A stretch of 36,760 nucleotides of DNA from Paracoccaceae bacterium (lineage in GTDB: Bacteria > Pseudomonadota > Alphaproteobacteria > Rhodobacterales > Rhodobacteraceae). The notes beneath the pieces were generated by a model. The model did not search any database. It was not told where the DNA came from and saw only the letters and a list, made by a program, of their open reading frames with translations. Both the position numbers and the translations under genes were made by a program. Every line of letters starts with the position of its first letter. Position 1 is the stretch's first letter. Location: the NCBI GenBank assembly GCA_018223085.1, contig JAAEZB010000028.1, positions 1 through 36,760 of the forward strand, in the 5' to 3' direction. This document shows, in pieces, positions 7,321 through 15,344 of the stretch.

Positions 7321-8466
7321 ATGGACTTCGCACTGACCGAAGAGCAAACCCTGATCTTTGATATGGCCAAGGGCTTTGGCGAAGAACACATCGCCCCTCA
7401 TGCCCAGAAATGGGAAGCCGAGGGCACCATCCCCAAAGAGCTTTGGCCTCAGATTGCCGAACTTGGCCTTGGCGGTATTTACGTCAGCGAAGAATACGGC
7501 GGCTCGGGCCTGTCGCGCCTTGATGCGACGCTTGTTTTCGAAGCGCTGGCCATGTCCTGCCCCTCTGTTGGATCGTTCCTGTCGATCCATAACATGTGCG
7601 GCGGCATGATCGACAAATTCGGTAGCGAAGAGACCAAGCAAAAATGGCTCCCTGACCTCTGCACGATGTCCAAGGTATTCTCCTACTGCCTGACCGAACC
7701 CGGCTCTGGCTCGGACGCCGCGGCACTCAAGACGCGCGCCATCAAAACCAATGATGAATACGTCCTGAACGGCACCAAGGCCTTTATCTCTGGTGGCGGC
7801 TATTCGGATGCCTATGTCACCATGGTTCGCACCGGCGAAGATGGCCCCAAGGGCATTTCGACCGTCGTCGTCGAAGATGGCGCCGAAGGCCTGAGCTTTG
7901 GTGGACTTGAGAACAAGATGGGCTGGCGTTCGCAGCCGACCGCACAGGTGCAGTTCGACGATTGCAAAGTGCCGCTCGAAAACCGCATCGGCGACGAGGG
8001 CAAGGGCTTTGCCTACGCCATGGCCGGACTCGACGGTGGGCGCCTCAACATTGCTGCCTCTGCCCTTGGTGGCGCCCAGAACGCGCTTGATCTCACCATG
8101 CAATACATGTCCGAGCGCAAAGCCTTCGGCAAACCGATCAATCAGTTCCAGGCGCTGCAATTCCGCCTCGCCGAATTCGAAACCAAACTTCAGGCCGCCC
8201 GCATCTTCCTGCGTCAGGCCGCCTGGAAACTCGACAACAAGACCCATGACGCCACCAAGTTCTGCGCCATGGCCAAGCTCATGGTGACGGACGCGGCCTT
8301 TGATGTCGCCAATGGCTGTCTACAGATGCACGGCGGTTATGGTTATCTCGCGGATTACGGCATCGAAAAGATCGTCCGTGACCTGCGCGTGCACCAGATT
8401 CTCGAAGGCACCAATGAAATCATGCGCCTGATCGTTTCGCGCCAGATGATCTCTGACGCCTCCTGA
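7321..8466 (+). CDS. Acyl-CoA dehydrogenase, isobutyryl-CoA dehydrogenase-like
   Basis: A 381-aa FAD enzyme of the acyl-CoA dehydrogenase family. The context (next to a 3-hydroxyisobutyryl-CoA hydrolase-like gene, mmsB and mmsA) and the sequence suggest isobutyryl-CoA dehydrogenase (ACAD8 type), which makes methacrylyl-CoA in valine breakdown and passes electrons to ETF. Visible motifs are the N-terminal helical domain, the FAD/substrate signature YCLTEPGSGSD (residues 122-132), MSERKAFGKPINQFQALQF near 263, QMHGGYGYLADYGIEK near 345, and the catalytic Glu362 in HQILEGTNEIMR. GGGAGGA precedes the ATG by about 6 nt. It is the first gene of a likely operon with the two genes downstream. The exact acyl substrate (isobutyryl versus other short-chain) is inferred from context. 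Confidence 0.9.
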   Translation: MDFALTEEQTLIFDMAKGFGEEHIAPHAQKWEAEGTIPKELWPQIAELGLGGIYVSEEYGGSGLSRLDATLVFEALAMSCPSVGSFLSIHNMCGGMIDKFGSEETKQKWLPDLCTMSKVFSYCLTEPGSGSDAAALKTRAIKTNDEYVLNGTKAFISGGGYSDAYVTMVRTGEDGPKGISTVVVEDGAEGLSFGGLENKMGWRSQPTAQVQFDDCKVPLENRIGDEGKGFAYAMAGLDGGRLNIAASALGGAQNALDLTMQYMSERKAFGKPINQFQALQFRLAEFETKLQAARIFLRQAAWKLDNKTHDATKFCAMAKLMVTDAAFDVANGCLQMHGGYGYLADYGIEKIVRDLRVHQILEGTNEIMRLIVSRQMISDAS

Positions 8467-8467
8467 T

Positions 8468-8520
8468 TTCGAAAACCGCACCGACGCAATACAGACGCGA
8501 TGCACTCGCGATACAGACAA
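8468..8520 (+). repeat. 11-bp tandem-repeat element, copy B
   Basis: Four contiguous 11-bp units, two of them degenerate, fill the gap between two genes: 8477-8487 CGCACCGACGC, 8488-8498 AATACAGACGC, 8499-8509 GATGCACTCGC, 8510-8520 GATACAGACAA. They are preceded by TTTCGAAAA. The element starts right after the dehydrogenase stop codon. The end of its last unit supplies the AAGGG that acts as ribosome-binding site 7 nt before the next ATG. Copies A and C lie near 1.7 and 26.7 kb. Confidence 0.7.
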
Positions 8521-8530
8521 GGGTTTTCAC

Positions 8531-9571
8531 ATGGGTGACATTAATATCCGCAAGGTTGGCCAGACCGGCCGCATCACCTTTACCCGCCCCAAAGCGCTCA
8601 ACGCGATGAGCTATGAAATGTGCATCGCCATCGAAGATGCACTGGACGCTTGGGCGACGGATGATGAGGTCAAGATGATTGTCATCGACGCCGAGGGCGA
8701 AAAAGCCTTCTGCGCCGGGGGCGACATTGCCGAACTCTACGAGACCGGGAAAGCCGGAAACTTTGCTTTTGGACAAAAATTCTGGGCTGATGAATACAGA
8801 ATGAATGCCAAAATGTTTGAATTTTGCAAACCGGTTGCAAGCTTCATGCAGGGCTTTACGATGGGTGGCGGCGTCGGAGTGGGCTGTCATGCCTCCCATC
8901 GTGTTGTGGGTGACACAAGCCAGATCGCCATGCCGGAATGTGGCATTGGCCTCGTGCCGGACGTGGGCGGTTCCTACATCCTTGCCCATGCCCCGGGCCG
9001 TTTCGGCGAATACCTCGGCCTGACCGCGTCTCGCCTCGGAGCTTCTGACGCAATTTTTGCAGGATTTTCAGACTACTACATCCCAGAGTCAAAGTGGCCC
9101 GACCTCATCGCCTCGCTCGAAGAAACCGGCGACTGGACCCTAATCGACGCCGCCGCAGGGACAGCCCCGGAGGGGGTATTGGCCGCACAGGAAAACGAGA
9201 TCAACGCCTTCTTCGGCGGAGAAACCCTGCCCGATATCCTCAACGCCCTGAATGGTAGCGACTCCACCTTCGCCACAGACGCTCTGAAAAAACTCTCGCG
9301 CAATTCCCCCCTCGCCATGGGCTGCGCCCTCGAAATCATTCACCGCGTGCGCGGCTCCGAAAGCATCCGCCCTGCCCTAGATCAGGAATATCGCTTTACT
9401 TTCAGGGCGATGGAGCATGGCGATTTCCTCGAGGGGATCCGCGCCCAGATCATCGACAAGGATCGCAATCCTACTTGGAAACACGACCTCAACGCGCTTC
9501 CGGCCGTCGCCGTAAGCCAGATGCTGCTGCCTTTGGGAGAGGCAAAGCTCACATTTGAAAAGGGAGATTAA
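8531..9571 (+). CDS. Enoyl-CoA hydratase/isomerase family, 3-hydroxyisobutyryl-CoA hydrolase-like
   Basis: A 346-aa crotonase-fold protein. Its length and long C-terminal extension fit the 3-hydroxyisobutyryl-CoA hydrolase branch rather than plain enoyl-CoA hydratases of about 260 aa. This enzyme releases CoA from 3-hydroxyisobutyryl-CoA so that MmsB can oxidise the free acid. Visible marks are RPKALNAMSYEM (19-30), the oxyanion segment FCAGGDIAELY (60-70), FTMGGGVGVG (109-118), and MPECGIGLVPDVGG, in which Glu136 and Asp144 match the catalytic pair. The C-terminal EGIRAQIIDKDRNPTW is typical of the branch. Only 3 bp separate its stop from mmsB. Codons around 8758-8845 are unusually AT-rich compared with the rest of the gene. 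Confidence 0.9.
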   Translation: MGDINIRKVGQTGRITFTRPKALNAMSYEMCIAIEDALDAWATDDEVKMIVIDAEGEKAFCAGGDIAELYETGKAGNFAFGQKFWADEYRMNAKMFEFCKPVASFMQGFTMGGGVGVGCHASHRVVGDTSQIAMPECGIGLVPDVGGSYILAHAPGRFGEYLGLTASRLGASDAIFAGFSDYYIPESKWPDLIASLEETGDWTLIDAAAGTAPEGVLAAQENEINAFFGGETLPDILNALNGSDSTFATDALKKLSRNSPLAMGCALEIIHRVRGSESIRPALDQEYRFTFRAMEHGDFLEGIRAQIIDKDRNPTWKHDLNALPAVAVSQMLLPLGEAKLTFEKGD

Positions 9572-9574
9572 GCC

Positions 9575-10447
9575 ATGAAGATCGGATTTATCGGACTTGG
9601 GAACATGGGCGCGCCGATGGCCGCCAACCTCGCCAAGGCAGGCCACGAAGTCACAGGGTTCGATATGGCGGATGTCGCCATTGAAGGGGTTACCATGGCC
9701 TCCTCGGGCCCCGAAGCCGCCAAAGGCGCCGATGTGGTCATCACCATGCTGCCCAATGGTCAGATCCTACGCGCCGTCGCGGACGAGCTCATCCCGGCAA
9801 TGGATAAGGGAGCAGCCCTTGTAGATTGCTCAACTGTAGACGTGGAAAGCGCCCGCGCAGTGGCAGAAAAAGCCAAAGCCGCAGGACTTTTGGCGGTCGA
9901 TGCCCCGGTTTCAGGTGGTGTCGGCGGTGCAACAGCCGGAACACTGACCTTCATGGCTGGCGGCAGCGACGAGGCCTTTGCCAAAGCGGCACCTCTTTTC
10001 GACATCATGGGCCAAAAAGCCGTGCATTGCGGCACCGCGGGCGCGGGTCAGGCGGCCAAAATCTGTAACAATATGATCCTCGGCGTCACCATGATTGCCA
10101 CCTGCGAAGCCTTTGCCCTTGCGGATAAACTCGGCCTTGACCGCCAGAAGATGTTCGATGTGGTGTCAACCTCTTCGGGCTATTCGTGGACTATGAACGC
10201 CTATTGCCCTGCCCCCGGTGTCGGGCCGCAATCGCCTTCAGACAATGACTATAAGCCAGGCTTTGCTGCGGATCTGATGCTCAAGGACTTGCGTCTGTCA
10301 CAACAAGCCGCAGAGGCCGCCGATGCCGATACCCCCATGGGTCAGATGGCGCGCGACCTCTATGCGCTCTTCGTCGAAGGCGAAGATGGCGCGGGCATGG
10401 ACTTCTCGGCCATGCTGCCGCGTTTTGAAAAACGCGGACGCAGCTAA
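9575..10447 (+). CDS. mmsB: 3-Hydroxyisobutyrate dehydrogenase
   Basis: A 290-aa beta-hydroxyacid dehydrogenase that oxidises 3-hydroxyisobutyrate with NAD to methylmalonate semialdehyde, the substrate of MmsA encoded 4 kb upstream. The N-terminal Rossmann motif GLGNMG is at residues 7-12 (FIGLGNMGAPMAANLAKAGH). The substrate-binding VDAPVSGGVGGATAGTL starts near 108. The catalytic Lys162 lies in GAGQAAKICNNM. The all-helical C-terminal domain contains SSGYSWTMNAYCPAPGVGP, typical of this branch. AAAGGGAG overlapping the end of the hydrolase gene is the ribosome-binding site, with a 3-bp intergenic distance, so translation is probably coupled. It is the last gene of the unit, followed by a hairpin. 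Confidence 0.96.
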   Translation: MKIGFIGLGNMGAPMAANLAKAGHEVTGFDMADVAIEGVTMASSGPEAAKGADVVITMLPNGQILRAVADELIPAMDKGAALVDCSTVDVESARAVAEKAKAAGLLAVDAPVSGGVGGATAGTLTFMAGGSDEAFAKAAPLFDIMGQKAVHCGTAGAGQAAKICNNMILGVTMIATCEAFALADKLGLDRQKMFDVVSTSSGYSWTMNAYCPAPGVGPQSPSDNDYKPGFAADLMLKDLRLSQQAAEAADADTPMGQMARDLYALFVEGEDGAGMDFSAMLPRFEKRGRS

Positions 10448-10455
10448 ATCATCTA

Positions 10456-10480
10456 TGATCCCGTCTTCGCGGCGGGATCA
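10456..10480. terminator. Hairpin between convergent mmsB and patatin genes
   Basis: An 8-bp perfect stem TGATCCCG / CGGGATCA, extendable by two further pairs, around a TTCGC loop. It fills most of the 36 bp between the two convergent stop codons. The tail on the plus strand is only CTTTC, so it is a weak terminator. It may serve both directions. Confidence 0.6.
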
Positions 10481-10483
10481 CTT

Positions 10484-11350
10484 TCACAGCATCTTGAGTA
10501 GATCGGCCTTTTCGCGAACGATCCGTTGTCCTTCCGCGATCGCTTTGTCTGCGCGAAACAGTTCCAAAACAGACATATCACTAAGATCTGCTTCTAGCGC
10601 GATGGTCGCCGGGTCTGACGCGCTCCGTGTCAGGCGCACAAATTCAGTCATAATGTCGATCGAGGCCGATACAACATCAAGCGAGTTCGGCCCCGGCTCC
10701 CCTTTGGGGCGCAGCAACTCCCGCACCGGATCGGGAAGACGCTCAACCCAACCTGTGCTGCCAAGTTTCTCATAGAAACTGTCCCGAGGCTCCCAAAGTC
10801 TGCCAAACTTGGCATTGGGGTTGATTGAAATTGTCCTATCCGCCTCAAGCGCCCGGCAGGCAGAGTTCGGAACCGGATTAACCAACCCACCATCCAAAAG
10901 CCATTTTCCATCAACATAATAAGGGCTGAAGACCCCAGGTATCGAGATCGACGCGCGGATCGCATCAAAGAGAGAGCCGCGCTGAATCCAGATTTCGCGC
11001 CCCGTCGCCATATCCGTTGCCACGGCGACAAAGGGTTTATCGAGGTCTTCTATTCGGTCCGGCAGGTCAATATCCGCAAGCATTTCCCGCACGGTGCCCC
11101 CGCGCAAAAGCCCACCGTGCTCGAACCGTAGATCCACATAGCTCAGCATCCGGGCCTGTGTCAGCGAGCGTGCCCAATCTTCGAGCGCCTCAAGGCGATT
11201 AGCCGCCCAAGCTGCGCCGACAAGTGCCCCCATCGAGCATCCGGCCACCACGTCCGGCTCAATCCCCAACGCATCAATTTCTTTCAGTGCACCGATATGA
11301 CACCAGCCACGCGCCCCGCCGGATCCAAGAGAGAGGCCAAGGCAGTTCAT
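10484..11350 (-). CDS. Patatin-like phospholipase (RssA-like)
   Basis: A 288-aa patatin-fold serine hydrolase, expected to act on phospholipids or acyl esters through a Ser-Asp dyad. The oxyanion loop GSGGARG is at residues 9-15, the nucleophile Ser39 lies in GCSMG, and the catalytic Asp is in [11 protein letters not shown]. No signal peptide is visible, so it is probably cytoplasmic or peripheral to the inner membrane. The substrate is unknown. Its ATG overlaps the uvrA stop codon by 4 bp (ATGA), so it is probably translated from the uvrA transcript and falls under the same SOS control. An alternative is a separate promoter inside the end of uvrA, which I cannot exclude. Confidence 0.92.
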   Translation of the reverse strand: MNCLGLSLGSGGARGWCHIGALKEIDALGIEPDVVAGCSMGALVGAAWAANRLEALEDWARSLTQARMLSYVDLRFEHGGLLRGGTVREMLADIDLPDRIEDLDKPFVAVATDMATGREIWIQRGSLFDAIRASISIPGVFSPYYVDGKWLLDGGLVNPVPNSACRALEADRTISINPNAKFGRLWEPRDSFYEKLGSTGWVERLPDPVRELLRPKGEPGPNSLDVVSASIDIMTEFVRLTRSASDPATIALEADLSDMSVLELFRADKAIAEGQRIVREKADLLKML

Positions 11351-14193
11351 CGCTCGGGCTCCAACATCGGCTTGAGGTAGCGCCCCGTATAGCTGCGCTC
11401 GACCTCTGCGACTTTTTCAGGGGTGCCACGCGCGACGATTTCACCGCCCCCATCTCCCCCTTCTGGGCCAATGTCTATGATCCAGTCGGCGGTCTTGATG
11501 ACATCAAGATTGTGCTCAATCACCACAACCGTGTTACCCTGATCGACCAATTCATGCAGCACTTCCAGCAGCTTGCGTACATCTTCAAAATGCAGGCCGG
11601 TTGTAGGCTCATCGAGAATATAAAGCGTGCGACCAGTCGAGCGTTTGGCGAGCTCCTTCGAAAGCTTAACCCGTTGCGCTTCGCCTCCCGACAGGGTCGT
11701 CGCCTGTTGTCCAACCTTGATATAACCAAGGCCGACACGCGCCAAAGCATCCATCTTGTCTCGGATTGAGGGCACCGCCTTGAAGAACTCCTGCGCGTCC
11801 TCAACGGTCATATCGAGCACATCAGCAATGCTCTTGCCCTTGAATCTGATCTCCAACGTTTCACGATTATAACGCGCCCCGTTACAGGTTTCGCAGGTGA
11901 CATAGACATCCGGCAGGAAGTGCATCTCGATTTTGATGACCCCATCGCCCTGACAGGCCTCACACCGCCCCCCCTTAACGTTGAACGAGAACCGGCCCGG
12001 CTTGTAGCCGCGCGCCTTGGCCTCGGGCAATCCGGCAAACCAATCGCGGATTGGGGTAAAGGCACCCGTATAAGTCGCCGGGTTAGAGCGGGGCGTGCGC
12101 CCAATGGGACGCTGGTCGATGTCGATCACCTTGTCGAGATGCTCCAACCCCTTGATGGTTTCACAAGGCGCAGGCGTCTGACGCGCGCCGTTAAGGCGCA
12201 TAGAGGCCGTCTTAAACAGGGTCTCGATGGTTAGGGTCGATTTCCCGCCTCCCGATACGCCGGTGACACAGACAAATTTTCCAAGCGGGAAATCGGCCGT
12301 TACGGATTTGAGGTTGTTACCGGTCGCTTTGACCACGGTGAGCTTCTTACCATTCCCTTTGCGCCGCTCCGCAGGCACCGCAATTTCGCGCCCTCCCGAG
12401 AGATATTGGCCCGTGAGAGAGGCTGGATCATCGGCGATTTCCTGCGGCGTCCCTTTCGAGACCACGCGCCCGCCATGCACCCCCGCGCCGGGGCCGATGT
12501 CGAAAACGTAATCGGCCTCGCGGATGGCTTCCTCGTCGTGTTCGACAACAATGACCGTGTTGCCCTGATCGCGCAGGTTCTTCAATGTCAGGAGCAGTCG
12601 GTCATTGTCCCGCTGATGCAGGCCAATCGAGGGTTCATCAAGCACATAGAGAACACCGGTCAGGCCAGAGCCGATTTGGGAGGCAAGGCGAATCCTCTGG
12701 CTCTCGCCCCCACTTAGCGTGCCACTTGAACGTGATAACGTAAGATACTCCAGACCAACATTATTTAGAAATCCCAGGCGATCCTTGATCTCCTTGACGA
12801 TGGCACGTGCGATTTCCTGTTTCTGGGCCGTCAGATGATTTGGGGCCGCCTCGATCCAGCGATAGGCCTCGCGGATCGACATCTCGACCACCTGCCCGAT
12901 ATGCAACCCGGCAATGCGCACGGCCAGAGCCTCTTCGCGCAGACGGAACCCGCCGCAAGCACCACAGGGGCGGTTGTTCTGGTAGCGCTCAAACTCCTCG
13001 CGAATCCAGTTCGAATCCGTTTCGCGGTAGCGCCGTTCCATGTTGGGAATGACCCCTTCAAAGACACGCGTCACCTGATAGACACGCCCGCCCTCGTCAT
13101 AGCGGAACGGAATCTCCTCGTCGCCAGAGCCATATAGGAAGACCTGTTGCACATGTTTCGGAAGGTCTTTCCAAGGCGTATTTTTGTCGAACTCATAATG
13201 GCGCGCAATGGCTTCGATGGTCTGCAGGAAGTAAGGTGACTTACCCTTACGCCAAGGTGCCAGCGCCCCATCATAAAGGCGCAATGTCGCATCCGGCACC
13301 ACGAGACGCTCGTCAAAAAACAGTTCCTTGCCAAGGCCGCCGCATTCCGGACACGCCCCAAACGGCGCATTGAATGAAAAGAGCCTCGGTTCGATCTCAG
13401 GAATGGTGAAGCCGCTGACCGGACAGGCAAAATTCTCCGAGAAGGTCATCCGCTCGGGCTCGCCTTCTTTCGGCGCGGTCTCCAGAATGGCAATCCCATC
13501 TGCGAGGTCGAGCGCCGTGCGCAGACTATCGGCAAGCCGCGTTTCCATGCCTTCACGAACCACCAAACGATCCACAACAACGTCAATATCGTGGCGATAC
13601 TTCTTGTCGAGCGTCGGCGGTTCATCCAATTCATAGAACTGCCCATCGACCTTCACCCGCTGAAAGCCCTGCTTGCGCAGTTCGAGGAATTCTTTGCGAT
13701 ATTCGCCCTTCCGATCCCGAATGATCGGCGCCAGGAGATAGCCACGTGTGCCTTCTTCAAGCCCCATGATCCGGTCGACCATGTCCTGCACCTGTTGTGC
13801 CTCAATAGGCAGCCCTGTCGCCGGACTGTAGGGCGTGCCGACCCGCGCAAACAAAAGCCGCAGATAATCATAAATCTCCGTGACTGTGCCCACCGTCGAG
13901 CGTGGATTCTTAGAGGTGGTTTTCTGTTCGATCGAGATCGCCGGGGATAGGCCGCTGATGTGATCCACATCGGGCTTTTCCATCATGTCGAGGAATTGAC
14001 GCGCATAGGCCGAAAGCGATTCAACATAGCGGCGCTGCCCCTCGGCATAGATCGTGTCAAAGGCCAGAGACGATTTGCCAGAGCCGGAAAGCCCAGTAAT
14101 CACCACGAGCTGATCGCGGGGAATGTCGACATCGACATTCTTGAGATTGTGTTCGCGCGCGCCGCGCACTTCGATGTTCTTGAGCTCGGCCAT
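11347..14193 (-). CDS. uvrA: Excinuclease ABC subunit A
   Basis: A 948-aa UvrA, the DNA-damage-sensing ATPase of nucleotide excision repair, which loads UvrB at lesions. Both ABC modules are complete: Walker A GLSGSGKS at residues 34-41 and GVSGGGKST in the second half, with signature motifs [19 protein letters not shown] and [15 protein letters not shown]. Zinc-binding cysteine clusters are visible as CPECGG, CGACGG and CEACQGDG...CETCNG. The open frame extends 25 codons upstream, but [19 protein letters not shown] is the conserved start and has GAGGGA before it. The extra upstream codons would also cover the SOS box. It is divergent from a rhodanese gene, and its stop codon overlaps the start of the patatin gene. 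Confidence 0.98.
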   Translation of the reverse strand: MAELKNIEVRGAREHNLKNVDVDIPRDQLVVITGLSGSGKSSLAFDTIYAEGQRRYVESLSAYARQFLDMMEKPDVDHISGLSPAISIEQKTTSKNPRSTVGTVTEIYDYLRLLFARVGTPYSPATGLPIEAQQVQDMVDRIMGLEEGTRGYLLAPIIRDRKGEYRKEFLELRKQGFQRVKVDGQFYELDEPPTLDKKYRHDIDVVVDRLVVREGMETRLADSLRTALDLADGIAILETAPKEGEPERMTFSENFACPVSGFTIPEIEPRLFSFNAPFGACPECGGLGKELFFDERLVVPDATLRLYDGALAPWRKGKSPYFLQTIEAIARHYEFDKNTPWKDLPKHVQQVFLYGSGDEEIPFRYDEGGRVYQVTRVFEGVIPNMERRYRETDSNWIREEFERYQNNRPCGACGGFRLREEALAVRIAGLHIGQVVEMSIREAYRWIEAAPNHLTAQKQEIARAIVKEIKDRLGFLNNVGLEYLTLSRSSGTLSGGESQRIRLASQIGSGLTGVLYVLDEPSIGLHQRDNDRLLLTLKNLRDQGNTVIVVEHDEEAIREADYVFDIGPGAGVHGGRVVSKGTPQEIADDPASLTGQYLSGGREIAVPAERRKGNGKKLTVVKATGNNLKSVTADFPLGKFVCVTGVSGGGKSTLTIETLFKTASMRLNGARQTPAPCETIKGLEHLDKVIDIDQRPIGRTPRSNPATYTGAFTPIRDWFAGLPEAKARGYKPGRFSFNVKGGRCEACQGDGVIKIEMHFLPDVYVTCETCNGARYNRETLEIRFKGKSIADVLDMTVEDAQEFFKAVPSIRDKMDALARVGLGYIKVGQQATTLSGGEAQRVKLSKELAKRSTGRTLYILDEPTTGLHFEDVRKLLEVLHELVDQGNTVVVIEHNLDVIKTADWIIDIGPEGGDGGGEIVARGTPEKVAEVERSYTGRYLKPMLEPER

Positions 14194-14257
14194 AGGGTCC
14201 CTCGCGGTGTCGCCTAAGAAATAGGTCAGATAGTGAGAGTCGCCAACCCAAAAACAC

Positions 14258-14272
14258 GAACAAATCATGAAC
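14258..14272 (-). promoter_or_regulatory. LexA (SOS) box of uvrA
   Basis: GAAC-AAATCAT-GAAC on the plus strand, which reads GTTC-N7-GTTC towards uvrA, is the direct-repeat LexA site established for alphaproteobacteria. It lies 65 nt before the uvrA start codon and about 100 nt before the divergent rhodanese gene. Control of uvrA by LexA is well established in this class. Confidence 0.88.
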
Positions 14273-14372
14273 CTTTGCGGATTGCGTATTTCTTAGTTTG
14301 TATTCAACAGTTGGAATGTTAAATAAGGGGACGAGGAAACACCGGCACCGCCGGAAATGTAAGAGGTTTGCG

Positions 14373-14732
14373 ATGTTCTTTCTCAGACAAAAGCCCCGGG
14401 CCGGAATTTCCGCTCAGGATGCCGTGAATGGCGCCAAGGCCGGCGAGGTCACTGTCATTGATGTGCGCGACCGCATGGAGCTCATGAGCAGTGGCATTGC
14501 TGAAGGCGCGATTCACATCCCCCTGATGCGCCTGCGGGATATGGCCGACCCACGCCACCCTGATTTCAATTCTGCGCTCAAGATCGATGCCAAGATCGCT
14601 GTATATTGCGCAACGGGCGCCCGTTCACATGCTGCTGAAAGCATGCTGCGCCAGATCGGCTATGAAGACGTGCACAATATTGGCGGCCTGTCGCATTGGG
14701 TCCGTGCGGGCGGCAACGTTTCCCGAGTTTAA
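14373..14732 (+). CDS. Single-domain rhodanese-like protein
   Basis: A 119-aa protein consisting of one rhodanese domain. It would accept or transfer sulfane sulfur as a persulfide on the active-site cysteine. The domain signatures are VTVIDVRDRMELMSSGIAEGAIHIPL (about 28-53) and the active loop CATGARS, whose Cys lies in YCATGARSHAAE near residue 88. The C-terminal LSHWVRAG corresponds to the usual GGxxxW ending. Six-residue active loops of this kind are typical of PspE/GlpE-type sulfurtransferases. The frame is open for 25 more codons upstream, but the ATG at 14373 has AAGAGG 6-7 nt before it and gives the usual domain start. It is divergent from uvrA, so the SOS box could also influence it. 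Confidence 0.9.
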   Translation: MFFLRQKPRAGISAQDAVNGAKAGEVTVIDVRDRMELMSSGIAEGAIHIPLMRLRDMADPRHPDFNSALKIDAKIAVYCATGARSHAAESMLRQIGYEDVHNIGGLSHWVRAGGNVSRV

Positions 14733-14745
14733 CCACAGCGGACAA

Positions 14746-15306
14746 TCAGGTGCGGCGCGCCATGGCCCAAGCACAAATCGGCATGTCCGGATCGTTCTCA
14801 AGGCTATCGCGCGCCTCATCATAGAGCGGCGGCCAGGGCTGTTCGAGATTGCGCGCTGCCGCATTGCGGTTGCCCCATTGCTCGGCCCGGATTTCGCCCT
14901 CCTCAAACCCACATTCAATCAATAGGTTCCTGAGCCCGCGCGCCGACCAGCGCGAATTATCCATCGGGGCAGCATGAAACGGAATGTAGAAGGGCACGGC
15001 AAGCCAGAAATGCCCGCCTTTCTTGAGCATACGACGCACATTCTTTGTTGCCGCATAAGGGCGATCCAAATGCTCCCAGACCTGGTTGGCCAGGATCAGA
15101 TCAAATTTCTGAGGTTTCCCTTCCGGGGTCAAATAGGGGCCAGCGCAGATATCGTATTTCGGGTAGAGAAATCGGTTGTAGGAGCGAAACTTGAACGTTT
15201 CGCCCCATTTCCCAGAGATTTCAGCCACGTCGAGCGTTTCAGGGTCCAGTTTCTGGATCATCCGGCGGCTCGTTTTCGTCATGATGACCCGATTGAGGCT
15301 CGGCAC
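14746..15306 (-). CDS. Class I SAM-dependent methyltransferase-like protein
   Basis: A 186-aa protein resembling the Methyltransf_11 type in its second half: FDLILANQVWEHL (about 68-80, post-motif II position) and MLKKGGHFWLAVPFY (about 92-106, motif III region). The first half is atypical. Where a glycine-rich SAM motif (GxGxG) should be, it reads LDVAEISGKWGE, and the sequence lacks the normal loop, so SAM binding is uncertain. The C-terminal part with WSARGLRNLLIECGFEEGEI is also typical of the fold. The start is GTG at 15306, supported by AGGAG 7 nt upstream. It lies 38 bp downstream of lpdA on the same strand, so co-transcription is likely. The substrate is unknown. Confidence 0.75.
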   Translation of the reverse strand: MPSLNRVIMTKTSRRMIQKLDPETLDVAEISGKWGETFKFRSYNRFLYPKYDICAGPYLTPEGKPQKFDLILANQVWEHLDRPYAATKNVRRMLKKGGHFWLAVPFYIPFHAAPMDNSRWSARGLRNLLIECGFEEGEIRAEQWGNRNAAARNLEQPWPPLYDEARDSLENDPDMPICAWAMARRT

Positions 15307-15344
15307 GGAGGTCTCCTATCCCTGCGGCCACCCGGAACCGCGTT

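Noticed and set aside
14194-14268. 25-codon N-terminal extension of uvrA
   Set aside because: The extension is not part of the conserved UvrA start, and it would place the LexA box within the coding region.
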